Of a stretch of DNA of 64,000 bases, positions 33,890-46,515 are shown piece by piece; position 1 is the stretch's first letter, and the number at the start of each line of letters is the position of its first letter. The DNA is from Sipunculus nudus (lineage: Eukaryota; Annelida; Sipuncula; Golfingiida; Sipunculidae). The notes under the pieces were generated by a model. That model saw only the letters and a program-made list of their open reading frames with translations. It ran no database searches and was not told the DNA's origin. Location: NCBI GenBank assembly GCA_026874595.1, contig CM049307.1:79646643-79710642 (forward strand), given 5' to 3'. Position numbers and translations under genes: made by a program.

Positions 33890-33965
33890 TTTTTATACGC
33901 CCGTCGATGACGTTACGAATTATGGTACATACTTTCCGTCCGGCTGTCCGTCCGAAACCAGGGTA
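33890..33965 (+). repeat. TATACGCCCGTC..GTCCGTCCG repeat head
   Basis: TTTTTATACGCCCGTCGATG, then ATTATGGTACAT and CCGTCCGGCTGTCCGTCCG. A related head lies at 35465-35530 (TTTTTATACGCACGTC..TATTATGGTATACCC..GTCCGTCCG). It is a repeat type that I associate with molluscs. Confidence 0.55.
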
Positions 33966-35464
33966 ACCTCTAAAGTCCGTTTATCTCTTTTTTTAATAAA
34001 AAGTTCTTTAAAATTAAAATGCTCTTTGTTTGATCTTCTCCGTTTTTACTGCAAAAGCATTATATAGAACTACACACCTTCAACACACATTCCTGCTAAT
34101 AGAGCCTTATTTGTAAAGGTTACGCAGACATTTTAATTTCCCTCTATATCATTTTTACAAAATCCTCATATTGCTCATATATAGATCGAGATTTTTCATA
34201 ATACCCGTTTTGTTAGACGCCGCCAGTCATCTCCGCAATACATAAAACACAAGAAACATATATGCAATTTTCGAGCTACTGTGAGTTCAAGGCGCTACCA
34301 CTAGATGTCGCCGACGCCCGGTCAGAGGAACTGCAAATTTGCTCGTCGAGGACGTTCGAGGACGTCTGGTACCAACAGCGGTAGTTTAAAAATTTACAAA
34401 CCTTTTAAATAAAATCAATTTATTCCTATGCATTAACAACACGCACATTGATTGTCACGCGGATTACAAACGTGATGTACCTAGTAACCACGGTCTGGCC
34501 TTCTAACCCGGGCTTGTTAATTATAACTAGATCTTGCTTCGGATGTATTTGGCCATATAGCAATCTTACCAGGCTCAGCATGTGATTGATATAATGGCTC
34601 ATGATTAGGGAAAAGAGACTCGTATATTTATTGTCCTTCATGTATGAGGATAAAGTTGACGGTACCTGGTACGCTTTCTGACGTGAATATTAGGGCGTGT
34701 TTTGGCGCTCTGACCAAAATTTGGTTGTACGGTTGGTTACGACCAGATGCGTTTAGGCGCTCTAGTTCAGGACTTTTGTTGAACCAGTGGTCGGACCAAG
34801 CTGAACCGGGAACGGTTGTTGGTTCTGCGCAGATAGGAGATGGTATTTAAGGCTCTCTTTCAAAATCAAAGTTCCCGGGCCTAGACATCTGTAGAAGTGG
34901 CCCCAGAACAAACATAAGTGTAATTGGGCATTGGATGCAAACGGGTTGAAACCCAATCGCTTCAGGGTCATTTTGCCGTGAAAAACAAATCCATAACAAG
35001 CTAGTAGATAAACAACGCGCTTGTGCATGTATGCTTTTGTTTTTATTTTTCACATGCGACTCTAATTCTCAAATATTTTTCTGGGATCTGTCCAAATAGT
35101 CTGGACCATTCCCGATGACGTCTCAGCCGACGTCATACACACGTGTTCATAATTTATATATTTATGAGGAACTCTGAGACATGGAACACTTATGCTCATG
35201 GCGGTGCTTTTCACAATGTTATTAAGCATGATCAATTTTTTTAGCTCAGTTTACTATGTCATCTGAGATATAGCCATCACCCTTTGTAAGTCATACGACA
35301 GGCCACTAACAGGGCACAAATCTTAACCACTGGACCTGGAAACTTCTAACAATATATCCAGGGAGTTCAAGGAAATTCTTGATTGTATTCTTTCATTCCA
35401 TATTAATCACAGACAGTTTTATCAGTTCCTTAAGACCGGTAGTGCCAGCTGTATTATATTTTAA
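33966..35464. other. No gene supported
   Basis: Near 35250-35370 there is a short decayed piece of the 340-bp repeat family (GGGCACAAATCTTAACCACT GGACCTGG). The remainder shows no recognisable coding or repeat structure. Confidence 0.4.
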
Positions 35465-36130
35465 CGCATTTTTATACGCACGTCATATGACAGGAGTATT
35501 ATGGTATACCCACAGTCCGTCCGTAAAAACGTATGTCAGCTATTAGTGTCGCCGTGATAACTAACCAGGGCTCCGATGGATTTTGGCGATACTCACCATA
35601 AGTTCCTTCAAACAAATTATCTCCTCCGAGTTCGATTATGGGCAACATCCACACATAAATAATAAGGTCACCGGTCACTGGTCTGCTTTGTGGTGTCTCC
35701 ACGATATCTTAGAAGAATAAGAAGTATCTTCATAAAACTCATCAGAAATGTAAATCAATAAGATATCTCGCCAAAGTTCGATTTCCAGTGAAATCCATGC
35801 ATGTTTAATGAGGTCAGAGGTTACCGAACCTTGGAGGCACCTTGGTGACTTACCAAAAATATTGTGGATCTTCAAGAAAATCATTATACATATTTACTAA
35901 TACCGTTTCTCACCTAAATTACATTCTCAACATTCTCAATATATTATACTAGGTAAGAGGTCACCCCGTTTGGAGGCAAATTGATGACTTACCAAAAATC
36001 CTACGGATTTTCATGAAACTTATTCTTCATATTTATCAATAGTATCTCCCCTCAATTATGTTCTCATAAAAAAATCATGCATATTTAATAAGGTCAAAGG
36101 TTACCAAAAAACATGATGGCGTATGATGGA
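35465..36130 (+). repeat. Dispersed repeat with internal reiteration
   Basis: Starts with the TATACGCACGTC head. It then has reiterated blocks of about 160-170 bp built on GAGGTCA-GGTTACC..GGAGGCA..TGACTTACCAAAAAT..GGAT-TTCA (35810-35890, 35955-36030, 36090-36115). No coding capacity. Confidence 0.5.
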
Positions 36131-36419
36131 CGTTTGCGGTGCTCTTTTCCATTCTTGAGAACTTCAAATATAACAGGAATACAACAGAGCCATTTGAGCA
36201 CCCATTTAATCAGGTGGGGCTCCACTTGCATCCATTACCCAGAAACTAATGGAAATTCCAAGGGGTTCCTAGGCAAATCCCACAGCTTTTTAAAATAAAT
36301 CCAATGAAATTATTTCATAGAAACCAATTAATAGATTATTAAGAAATAAAATGCAGATATTCCCATTTTGTTATTTTTTAAGGTAATAGTATTACCCATC
36401 TCCTGTGAGGTCACCCGTA

Positions 36420-36840
36420 CCAAAGTTCAGCATATGCTGCTTTTTAAGCATATGCTGTATTTCTGCTGCGAATATACTCATATTATGCTGCAACCTGGAG
36501 CAGCAAAAGAGCAGATGTTACTATAGAGCATATGCTTTATTACTGCTTCACCGTAGTACATTCTGAGCAGATATACTGCAAATCTGCTCTCCTGAAATAG
36601 CCTCCGAGGGCGATGCTGTTTCTTGGAGATTTGACATAGAGTTCCTGGAGCAGATTTGGAGCATATGCTGATTCACTGCTCCATTGAGATAGATCCTGCC
36701 CCTTGCATTTATTATTTTTTTTCACAAGTGTAGACAGGTAGATTTGGAGCATATATACTAATTCACTGCTGCTATGAGATAGATCCTGCGCCCTCGCAAT
36801 TATTCATTTTATTTTTCTTTTCAGATTTGGACAGCAGTTT
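36420..36840. repeat. AGCATATGCT-rich palindromic repeat region
   Basis: AGCATATGCT or near variants occur at about 36429, 36446, 36522 and 36660, interleaved with CTGCT/AGCAG words. Two ~90-bp tandem units follow, each with AGATTTGGAGCATAT, CACTGCT and GAGATAGATCCTGC (from about 36645 and 36735). Confidence 0.65.
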
Positions 36841-39800
36841 CGAACCATTTGCTGACTTTCTGTTTCTATCATGATCGATCATCCATAAATACTATTTAAA
36901 ATCTTAAAATGATTCTCAAAATAAATCGGTTGTTTAAGAGTTTCAGGTAGAGTGATCTAGTTTCCCAACATCTGTAAATAGTAGCTAACCAGATGTATAA
37001 TAATTCAAATAGGTTTAATTCTTACAGGGTGTTTATATTTTGAAAATTTCAAATTTATTCATGAAAAAAAAAGATAAATTGCTGAAACCGTCATTGACAA
37101 AGTTATATAAGTTTTTTCCCCTAAATTTTATACCACATTGAACTGGATAATATTGAGAGCAGTGTTATAATGAATTAAGTTTGTTCAATGTATAATGAAA
37201 ACTGATAAAATATTTAATATTTAATATTTGTTTTCAGGCCACACAATAATATAACAATTCAGGGATCAAATGAAAACTTAAAAACGTTTAATTATTCTGT
37301 ATGCTGTCACACACGTCTTAAGTTACGTTTGTTTTAAATTGTAACTTGGTGAAAGCGTTAACCGGATTTCGTATATTTTCGTTATATAGATTACGCATTA
37401 GTTACGTAATTCTTTTTTTAACAAATAATTCGGGAGCAGGTATGCAACAATATCAATGTATGCAACAATAGATAAAAGGGTGCCTGTAGAGCATTCTTCT
37501 TTTTCTGGGGATGGGGGGGGGGGGGGGGGGGGAAGGGGTTGGAGATTGCCCTTACCTAGATTGTCCTAACCTTAACTTTTTTTTAACTGAAATGAAGAGC
37601 TTCTGCTGATTCAATACTTATGAGTGTTATTCTAAAATTGGGAAAGTCATGATTCCTAAAAACGAGGGAGGTAACACTTGTATATGGGTTTCCTAATATA
37701 TAAGCTTGCCAGATCAATTGACTCTCAATGAAGAAATTATGTTATAGTGACAAATAGAGAGAAATGACAAAAAAGACACGAATTCAGCACAAAAGTTTAA
37801 GTTTGAGTAAGTTTGCAATGAATTTCCTCTTGTTTTCTCCATAACAATCACAGTGTAAAACGCAGGAATTACATTGTGATTCCCACGTGTAGTGTTTTCT
37901 TCTTGGAAAATACCAGTAGCATGGGTTGTTACAGTTTGTTACAAATCCGTCATCATGCAAATCTACCAGAACATATCCGAGGACTACCCTTACATCTTCT
38001 CCAACACGTAGGTCTTTATATTAACCGTTAAATTGGTAACCGGGTCCGGTGGTATTATGAGTAATAATATTATAAAAAAATAGTATATGGGTTTTTGAAG
38101 CAAAATTAGAGAAAAATGCAAGAGTATATAAACCTTGAAGAACATTCTCAGCCAGATCTTTCTAGCATTTTCACGCTATTACATGACAGATTAACTGTTT
38201 TGTTCGTCAGCGTCAGGCAATTTGGCACTTGAAGACCCTAACTTTACTTGATTGTTGCCTGACGTTGACCTTACCAGTCCAGTAAATGACCATAGGAGGC
38301 TGGGCAAATTGAGCAGGGGGGCTACTGTCAACTTCCCTTGACCTGACCATAAAGACTTTAGTAATAGTGTATCACTAGCTTTGGCTTGTATATAGCAGTG
38401 TACAAAACAGTGTCACAGAGAGCACTGTGAACATGTTGTCATGCTGGCCTTCACTGGCAATCAAAAGCTTGTGTACTCAACAATGAACTCCCACATCAAG
38501 TACCCTCTATCACGCAAAGCTTATATATAAATATGTGCGTGTGTGTGTTGGCCAAATCAATTTTCTGTTTTATTCAATTAAATAATACTCGTGGAATAAT
38601 TGTCCTGCATATCTTACTATTTATATTGGACTAAGAATTACGAAAACTGCATTAGATATATTAAACAAATAAACTGCTCATATCAAGAAGTCATAGCTAT
38701 ACATGGTAATTATGTTCAGTAGATCAAAGTCTATAGATTTGGATATTCGCCTGTTTTTAATTTCATTGTGCTAACAGCTCCCGAATTGAAAAAAATATTA
38801 AAAAATGAAACAAATGGCCAAAAGGCTAGCATAACATAAAATCCATGTTAACGAAAAATGCAGCTCTAGACCATTACTGTCTACATTCTTTTGCTCTACA
38901 TATTATGAGTTTTATATCTTGATACATCCTTGACAGAGTATTGACTGTGAATTGACTTGACATGTGTAATAGCTGTAAATAGAGAAAAAAAATCTGAAAT
39001 GAAGGTGTTTTCAATTAATGGTCTTGAATATCTTAACAAAAGGAATCAAATGAGGTAAACACTCATACAATATACTTCATACAAACCGGATGCAGAGGTA
39101 TTGTTACCATAGCAAGCTTCACAATTATTTTTCACTCATCATCAACCGTCATTGAAATCCATTGCAAAAGGACAAAAAAGCCTATAGGTATAGTAATGAT
39201 AATACGCAAAGCATAATTAATAATCATTAAAAATATATTAATCATATTATACTCGAAATAACTAGTTAATATCATTCACTGGGTTTATTTCTGTTTTTTT
39301 TTTATTTAAGAAACAGTCTACATTTTACAACATTTCTGCGCAGATCCATTAATCGCGGTCAAATTCAATCGTCACATATAAAAAAACAGCCTAAGGTTAC
39401 AGCCTAAGCTTGTAAATGGATGAAATTATGTAAACACTCTAAAAGGGACGCATAAACGATCAAAACGTTGTGAAATATAAACTTGAGATATATTTTCAGT
39501 TTTATTTTCTTATTCGGCTGATGTAACGAGGAATAGAACTTTGATAACACTTCTGTGTGTGAGATTATTATATTTAGTCTGCACAACTTGTTTCAATAAA
39601 GTTTGTCGGAAGTTCGGTCTTAGGCTTGTATGCCTCTACTTTTTTATCATATTATTTAATCATTTAAGATATGGAGATTTGTTAAACATATGTTCCTAAT
39701 CTGATTGGTTGAGATGACATTGGTAAATTTAACCAACACATTGGGTATTTCAACCAACTCGTTGATCAGGTTCTAACACTACCAGACTACTGTCATTTTG

Positions 39801-41384
39801 AAAGTGCAGTATTTTGTTGTTGTTGACCATCTGATTACACATACTAGTAATTTGTTGAGTTAATATTGGTAGATTTTACCAACATATTAGCTATTTTTAC
39901 TAATTGAAAAAAATACAGTACAAAAATGTTCGGTTAAAAAATAAAGGGTATATTAGAAGAACATATATATCAGATTCGATCTTTAATCATTCAGGTCAAT
40001 AAGCAAGCTGTCAAAAACCGAGGAACCTATTAAACAAGTCCTGCCAGTAGTCCTGTGCTACTGGCTTCAATGTGTAACCGGTTGTCAAATAGTTTTCGCA
40101 GATTTACTGCATGGACTATAGTGGTCCGGACATTGATGCCTTTATATCCATGCCTGGGCAAGATATTCTTTTGTACCACAAGTTAATAATATTTTTCAAA
40201 CGGGATTATATTATAGAGATTATATTTCAATATAAATGTTTTTTATAGTTGCGTGAATTGTTTAATGAACGTATTTTTTTTCATTTATTAACTAAAATTT
40301 AACAAAATCTTTATTATAACGAGGTTTTTTCTTTATATATAAGATCGCAGTTTGTGTAAATTAGTAGGTGACATTCCTGAACTACGTCATGCAGTCTAAT
40401 GTTATCAAAAGCACTTGCAGTTACCGGAGCCAAGCATGAACAATTTTAGTGTGTACAAGGTTTGTCTAGTGCCGCGGATGCCCCTCGACCGTGCCGTCAC
40501 ACCCCGAACATCTCAGTCTGGGTATAAATAAATGAGCTGCTTTCAGTAGATCTTGATAAGAAGGCACAGGGTATGCTGGCACAAGACTGACCCTTGATTC
40601 AAGGACGCACTTGCATGTCACAAGCAGTCCTTAGTGACCCTTTATCGCCAGTGCATGGTATATAGACAGAAAACATTCTTGTATACTTAACATGCAGCTT
40701 ATACCTATCTAAATCTATATATCTATATCGATACGTCTGGTCTATATACTGAACAATAAAATAAATAATAATAAATTAAAAAATGAGATTTTATTTTATG
40801 AGACATTCCAGGAGGACAAATATATATTTTTTTCATGGTGTCCCTTTACACAAATGTTGAAGATATCGAGTGATATATACCATAGCATTCTCTAGCGGAA
40901 ATGCCCAGTGCTGTTGGCCTATGCCGTAAACTTAATAGATATAGACAAGTGCAAGAGCCTCCTTTACTTATATCCTCTTTCAGTAAAATCTAATCAAATT
41001 CCATTAGTTTATAATATTGTATAGATTAATATGGAATCGTATGCATTTTGATACTAGATACTGTATATCTTGGACATAAATTTGCATAAAGACCATACAA
41101 TACAAAATACGCTAAATCACTCGATAAATGTTCACACAAATTACTACAAATACCCGTAGTCATATTTGCTTACGTAGCACAGTAGCACAGTTGAGTAGCT
41201 TGCATAAAGTTAGACATTTAAGTCCATGTATTCCTGCTGCTTTCCTTTATATTATCTTTGCATAAGTTAAAAAGATACCTTAACACTGCTCTATATTTAA
41301 TTATTGATTTAGGGGCGGATACAGGATTTTGCCAGTGAATATGTGTGAGTGTATGTGTGTGGGGGGGGGGATAATGGATACTTA

Positions 41385-41390
<6 letters not shown>
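36841..41390. other. Long stretch without supported genes
   Basis: AT-rich, no coding-like frames. Noted within: a G-run of about 25 bp at 37508-37532, a short GT repeat near 38535, and a GGGGCGGATACAGG motif near 41311 of a type that recurs several times in the window. Confidence 0.4.

Positions 41391-41456
<66 letters not shown>
41391..41456. repeat. (TA)n microsatellite
   Basis: About 65 bp of TA abutting the Penelope-like fragment. Confidence 0.95.
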
Positions 41457-41457
<1 letters not shown>

Positions 41458-41458
<1 letters not shown>

Positions 41459-41700
41459 ATTCAGATTCAATAACCACCAAACCTCATTCAGAAACGCAGC
41501 CAGTAGACAAAAGCGCAGAACTCAGCAAATACATATGGAATTTAAAAGATAGAGCAACGTGCGCCATAATATAATTTGGAAAATACTGAAAAAGGAGAAA
41601 CCCTATTCTCCGGCAATAAATAGATGTAATCTATGTCTCTCGGAAAAAAACTTATTTTTTTTACTTTTGATGTTCAGAATGTTATAATGAGTGAATATAG
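41458..41700 (+). pseudogene. Penelope-like element GIY-YIG endonuclease remnant
   Basis: Across two frameshifts and stops the plus strand reads FRFNNHQTSFRNA, then ELSKYIWNLKD, then IIWKILKKEKPYSPAINRCN and LCLSEKN. This order (NHK.SF / ELSKYIW.LK / I.W.I....PYS.....CNLC..EK) is the second half of the GIY-YIG-type endonuclease domain of Penelope-like retroelements. The GIY-YIG motif itself and all reverse transcriptase sequence are missing, apparently replaced by the TA repeat. Confidence 0.7.
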
Positions 41701-42531
41701 GTCACTTTATACCTATATAAAAACTCATTTTAAAAATATAAACAGTAATTAATAGTTGAGAGAAAATAACAGCTATTAGATGTTACCAGTATCACATTCG
41801 AACTATTGTAAGCACCAAGTTTCAATCTAACATGCAGTAATTTTACATATGTTGGGATATTTTTGCAAATCTTGAAATAGTTGTAAATGCATGGGTTCAA
41901 ATGTGCAAAGTATAATATGTTCCCAAGACATATAGCTTACAGCTGGAAAACCATTGATAAATTTAGACAAAGTGTTAATTCAGACTTAAAAGTCAGGATA
42001 TTCATATTATGTGTATTTATTTTGGATATTTACAGCTTGTAGTGGAATATATAGGAATATATATTAATCCAAGCAAAGAGAGATGTAAGGTACAGTTCAC
42101 CAACTCAGTGGTTGAATCATAGGTCTGTTCATATTAATGAAAATATTTTGTAGATGATCCATTTAACCTCTAAACGTTTTTAAATGTTCTTTCTGGCACT
42201 ACGCGTCTCCTCAAAGTCCCTTTTTAATATGACATTTTAATATAGACGAATCAACCAAGCCGCTAAATGAATAATTAATTTTGCATGGGGGAGGGTTGTA
42301 CTTCCTCTTTAGCCGCCGCACCTTTTTTTAATCGTATCAGACCAATCAGAAAACTGGCAAAAAGAAAACTCAAAATGTTGTGTACATTAAAATTTATTTA
42401 TTCTCAAATCGGCGATGTCACCGTGGGAACAATAACTTTAAAATGAGGCATGGCACAGTGTCATATACGCAACGCGGTTTCAGAGAACATTGTGAAGAAA
42501 GGTGGACCGAATTTCTTTGATAAGTATAGAA

Positions 42532-42803
42532 GTTAACTAGTAGCTTAAATTATTTTTCCTTGTGTGCAGTCCGATGCAAACGTCCTATCTCTTTAGTGTA
42601 TAAATCTGGACGTATAATAACGTGTTTTTTTAATTTTTATGTATTATTGTGAACATATATGTGTATTTGATAAATGATACATTTGTGACCTTTAATAAAT
42701 GTTCCATAAAACGATACTGTTGGTTTCAAATGTTGTTAATTTACTAGTTTCTCTTACCGTTTATAAAGGATTATCTTTTCACCAGGGGGCTTGGAAAGTC
42801 ACG
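42532..42803. repeat. Duplicated block A, copy 1
   Basis: About 97-98% identical to 43895-44166 (AACTAG.AGCTTAAATTA to GGGGGCTTGGAAAGTCAC). Confidence 0.9.
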
Positions 42804-43490
42804 GTTGAGAAACCATGTATCTATAATTAGAAAAAAATTAATGTCTGACTCACGCATTTCTCACAGTATTTCATGCAGCTTTTGTTCGTGATGCAGTTGA
42901 AAGAGTGATTAAAGTTTCATACCTGGAAAATGCAAAGAAATATGGGTTTGTATATTTTTCTGAAAAAAAAAAACACACTGATTGCAGCTGGGGGGAGGGG
43001 GGCTTCAGCCCCTGAGCCCCCCCCCCCCTTCTGGATCCGCCATGGTGATTTACATATTATGCTATACTTCAATAAAGGCAACCGTCTTGAGGTTGCGTAA
43101 GTATACACTTTTTTGGTGTTTTTTAGTCATGTTTATGATTGTCAATTATGTGACAAGTTGTGATCATCCGCTGAGTTCAAGGGTCATCCAACAGACACCA
43201 AATCCAGTGACGTCAATTTTTCTTCAAGGGTTAGGAGGATGACTCGCAGGCGTATAGGAGGGTATTTTTGGACAACTTTTTTTTATAAACACACACACAC
43301 CTTTCATTATACGACACATTTTAAATATAGTACTAGTAGCCTACTAACATATAAGGTTTAAAAAAAAAGTTATAATGTTTCCATTCTATGTTATTTCGAA
43401 ACCAAGTTTATATATATAATATTTCATGGCAAACTCAAAATTGAACCCAAGTCTATAATTCTAATTCTGATATATGTCATTCCCGTATAT

Positions 43491-43597
43491 AATATAAACT
43501 TTATTTATTTTGCATGGATCATACAACTTGTTAACTAATACGAGGCACTCTCCATGGCTCAGATGTTGGCGTTCATGGTCGGTAAGGGTACAGGAAA
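43491..43597. repeat. Duplicated block B, copy 1
   Basis: Repeated at 44172-44279 from AATAT.AACTTTATTTATTT to GGTAAGGGTACAGGAAA. Its 3' part belongs to the SINE at 43548-43712. Confidence 0.9.
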
Positions 43598-43712
43598 CTG
43601 GAGGAAACCACCGACCTTTAACCTATGCACTCCTATAGCCACGCCGATAATCGAACTCATGTCACCAGCGGAGAGGGCCGATCGTTTTAACACTAAGCTG
43701 TCCAGGCCCCAT
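43548..43712 (-). repeat. tRNA-derived SINE, minus orientation
   Basis: On the minus strand it begins GGGGCCTGGACAGCTTAGTG TTAAAACG (A-box-like) and has ACATGAGTTCGATTATC (B-box-like). A conserved core CGGTGGTTTCCTCCAGT follows. No functional tRNA fold is expected. Confidence 0.6.
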
Positions 43713-43894
43713 ATATATTCCTGAATATCAGGGGGCGGTTACATTAACCCCCCCCCCTTCCTCCTCTTGCTAAAAAGGGGTGTTGATATATACGTACCCC
43801 GATCCATTGTGTTGACGCCTTGACCCAATTGATGCATGTTTAGAATGTTTACATACCATTTAAATGTTTTTAATGGCTGGGACACCTAGCTGAA

Positions 43895-44166
43895 ATTAAC
43901 TAGAAGCTTAAATTACTTTTCCTTGTGTGCAGTCCGATGCAAACGTCCTATCTCTTTTGTGTATAAATCTGGACGTATAATAACGTGTTTTTTTTATTTT
44001 TATGTATTATTGTGAACATATATGTGTATTTGATACAATGATACATTTGTGACCTTTAATAAATGTTCCATAAAACGAAACTGTTGGTTTCAAATGTTGT
44101 TAATTTACTAGTTTCTCTTACCGTTTATAAAGGATTATCTTTTCACCAGGGGGCTTGGAAAGTCAC
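43895..44166. repeat. Duplicated block A, copy 2
   Basis: Second copy of 42532-42803, joined here directly to a copy of block B. Confidence 0.9.
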
Positions 44167-44171
44167 TGTAA

Positions 44172-44279
44172 TAATATTAACTTTATTTATTTTGCATGGA
44201 TCATACAACTTGTTAACTAATACGAGGCACTCTCCATGGCTCAGATGTTGGCGTTCATGGTCGGTAAGGGTACAGGAAA
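44172..44279. repeat. Duplicated block B, copy 2
   Basis: Second copy of 43491-43597. It ends abruptly at CAGGAAA, where the CXC-domain exon sequence begins. Confidence 0.9.
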
Positions 44280-44297
44280 GCATTTGCAGAAAATGTT

Positions 44298-44654
44298 TAG
44301 CGCGTTCACCTTCAAGTGTGTATCTGGAGACAGGCCACAGATCCTGACCCTCCGCACCTCAACCCTACTCTAATCGGCTGGCAAAAGGATGAGTCTTCCA
44401 TGTCACTACTTCCAGTTCCTATTCCTAAAGGCACTAAGCCAGCTCCGGCAGAAGTCTTAGAAATGATCAAATGCGGTCGTGCCAGCGATACACCATGCAA
44501 GACTGCAAAATGCAGTTGTATGACAGCACAGATATCGTGTACAGTTTTCTGTGCATGCAATAGTGCTGGAAACTGTAACAACGGGTGGAAAAGACAGGAA
44601 AACATCAGTTGTGACTATGAAGATAGTGAGGAAGGGCTCCTCACAGAGGGTTAA
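44298..44654 (+). pseudogene. Exon or fragment encoding a cysteine-rich CXC-type domain
   Basis: The frame from about 44301 to the TAA at 44652-44654 reads VHLQVCIWRQA, PHLNPTLIGWQKDE, PAPAEVLEMIKCGRA, then a dense cysteine block (C.TAKCSCMTAQISCTVFCAC..AGNC). The Cys spacing resembles the CXC (tesmin/TSO1-like) zinc-binding module found at the C-terminus of a large family of uncharacterised proteins that are multicopy in invertebrates. A stop codon (TAG at 44298) lies just upstream and no start or good acceptor was found, so it is either a terminal exon whose upstream exons were lost or a retro-copy. It sits at the end of a patchwork duplication. Confidence 0.6.
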
Positions 44655-44894
44655 AACTTGAGAGTTACTGGCAGTTGGGACTTCATATAGAATAAATATA
44701 CTTGCCCTATGCCTGATGTCATATATTCTATAAGTTTTATATAATGTTTGGTGTGCTAAATATTTCGAGCATCAGTGGCCATCTTGGATGCTGAATTATT
44801 ATTTTCTAAATCTTATCAAAATCAGTACCTGGCTATATTAACTTTTACTTACTTTACTAGCCCAAGTGGTCTGGAGTAAATCTCAGTACTCTTT

Positions 44895-45175
44895 AGTCTT
44901 AGGAAGAGCACAGCACAAAGGTTGTGAGTTCAAATCTCAGCCTCAGCAGAGGTAAGAGTTTTATGGTTGGTCCCCATCCAGGCTGAATGCTCGGCAGGCT
45001 TAAAAGGAAACGTACAGGAGACCAAAACCCGTGTATCACTCACAAATGAGTGCGTCTTTGGGTGTTTTTCGGTCTTATGGACCACCAATGGGCTGTTTAC
45101 ACACACAGGACCAGCAGGCGCGGTAGACACCGATAAGATGTATATACTTAGATTAAGATTTATATAAAACAGCAT
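44895..45175 (+). repeat. tRNA-like SINE
   Basis: GGTTGTGAGTTCAAATCTCA GCC is a B-box T-arm. An A-box-like AGTCTTAGGAAGAGC lies upstream. It runs on into a T/G-rich body with a self-complementary CACTCACAAATGAGTG near 45038. Confidence 0.5.
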
Positions 45176-45179
45176 AAAA

Positions 45180-46510
45180 AGAGGCGGTTCCCTCCAACAA
45201 AAAAAAATTCTGTCTGTTCATAAACCCTTATATGAAATCAATGTCATCAAATGTCTGTACCTCTTTTTGCCAAAATATGCTTTTATTCAACTTGGTGGTC
45301 GCCTGACTGTCATTTTATCTTTAAAGGATAATCCTGGTTGTTTACAATAGCGTAAACTATTAATTTATGTACCAAAGACCACTCGAGTGCGAGTCATGCA
45401 CACCTCATTTTTATTTCCTTCAACATATATTTTCTTAATATGTTACGGCGGCCATTTTGGACGCCATTTTGCCTTAAAAAATCAAAAATATTTTTTAGTT
45501 GTTCACAGTATTGCACATAATTGATCTCCTTACCAAATTAATTGCAAATTTGCAGTACATATATACACCATATAATTGCAAATATATGGTGATTTCATAT
45601 TTGGCAGCCATCTTGGCGGCCATCTTGAATATCTCAAAACCCTCAAGGATGTCAGAGTGGCATCATCCAGATGTGAATTCAGCACCCTCAAAAGAGGGTA
45701 TAACCATCAAATAACATTGGGCAGACCATAAAACAAGGTTCCACCGCTGGCACCTGGACTACAATGCGCGTCCGGAACTCTGAACTGGCTAATTAGAGAT
45801 AGTAAGTAAGTGTACTGGGACGGTTTTGTTGGGAAATGTTTGCATATAACAATATACATATGTAGCCATATCCTGCATCAGATAAAATTATCCATATCAT
45901 TTCGTTTTGGAAAATCGCTGATTCGTTAAGTTTTGTCATTTCATAAAGAAAACAATGATAAATGAATCAAGATACTACCCCTTTTTATTCGTTCTTCAGA
46001 TTGATAATTATTTGTTGCCATAAAATTTGCAATATTATATTTGACTTTGCTAGTATAAGGTGATATTGCAGATATCTAAGTTCCAGTCGTGCTGTATTAA
46101 ACTTGTTTTAAAAAGAATAAATTACATGATTAATACCTGTCAGGTACACAACCGATAGCATTAACAGCAGTTAGATGAAGAGATGTGAGCAGACTGACTG
46201 TCATGTCCCTGTTAGTGTTGTCATAGTCAGCCGCTATGCTGTGATCTCTCCTAATGTTACATATGCAGATCTGAATGATTTCCTATGGCATTAAAGTATG
46301 AAGCAATATTTATCTGGAAAAATTTAAGAATTTAAGCCAATCTGAAAAGTGTTCATCTCCTAAAATCGTTTGAAATGAAAAATGGTGGACGAGCCGTGAA
46401 GTGATAGATCGAGGGAATCGTACAATCGAATAACAGCGTGTGTGGCTTGGCCGCGGTGTAAGTCTTAAATGAATAACCAAGTGAAGTGAAATTAACACCT
46501 TTGCGCCAGC
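45180..46510. other. No gene supported
   Basis: AT-rich sequence. CGGCCATTTTGGACGCCATT and GGCAGCCATCTTGGCGGCCA (45448, 45602) are simple reiterations. No coding-like frame. Confidence 0.4.
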
Positions 46511-46515
46511 ACTAA

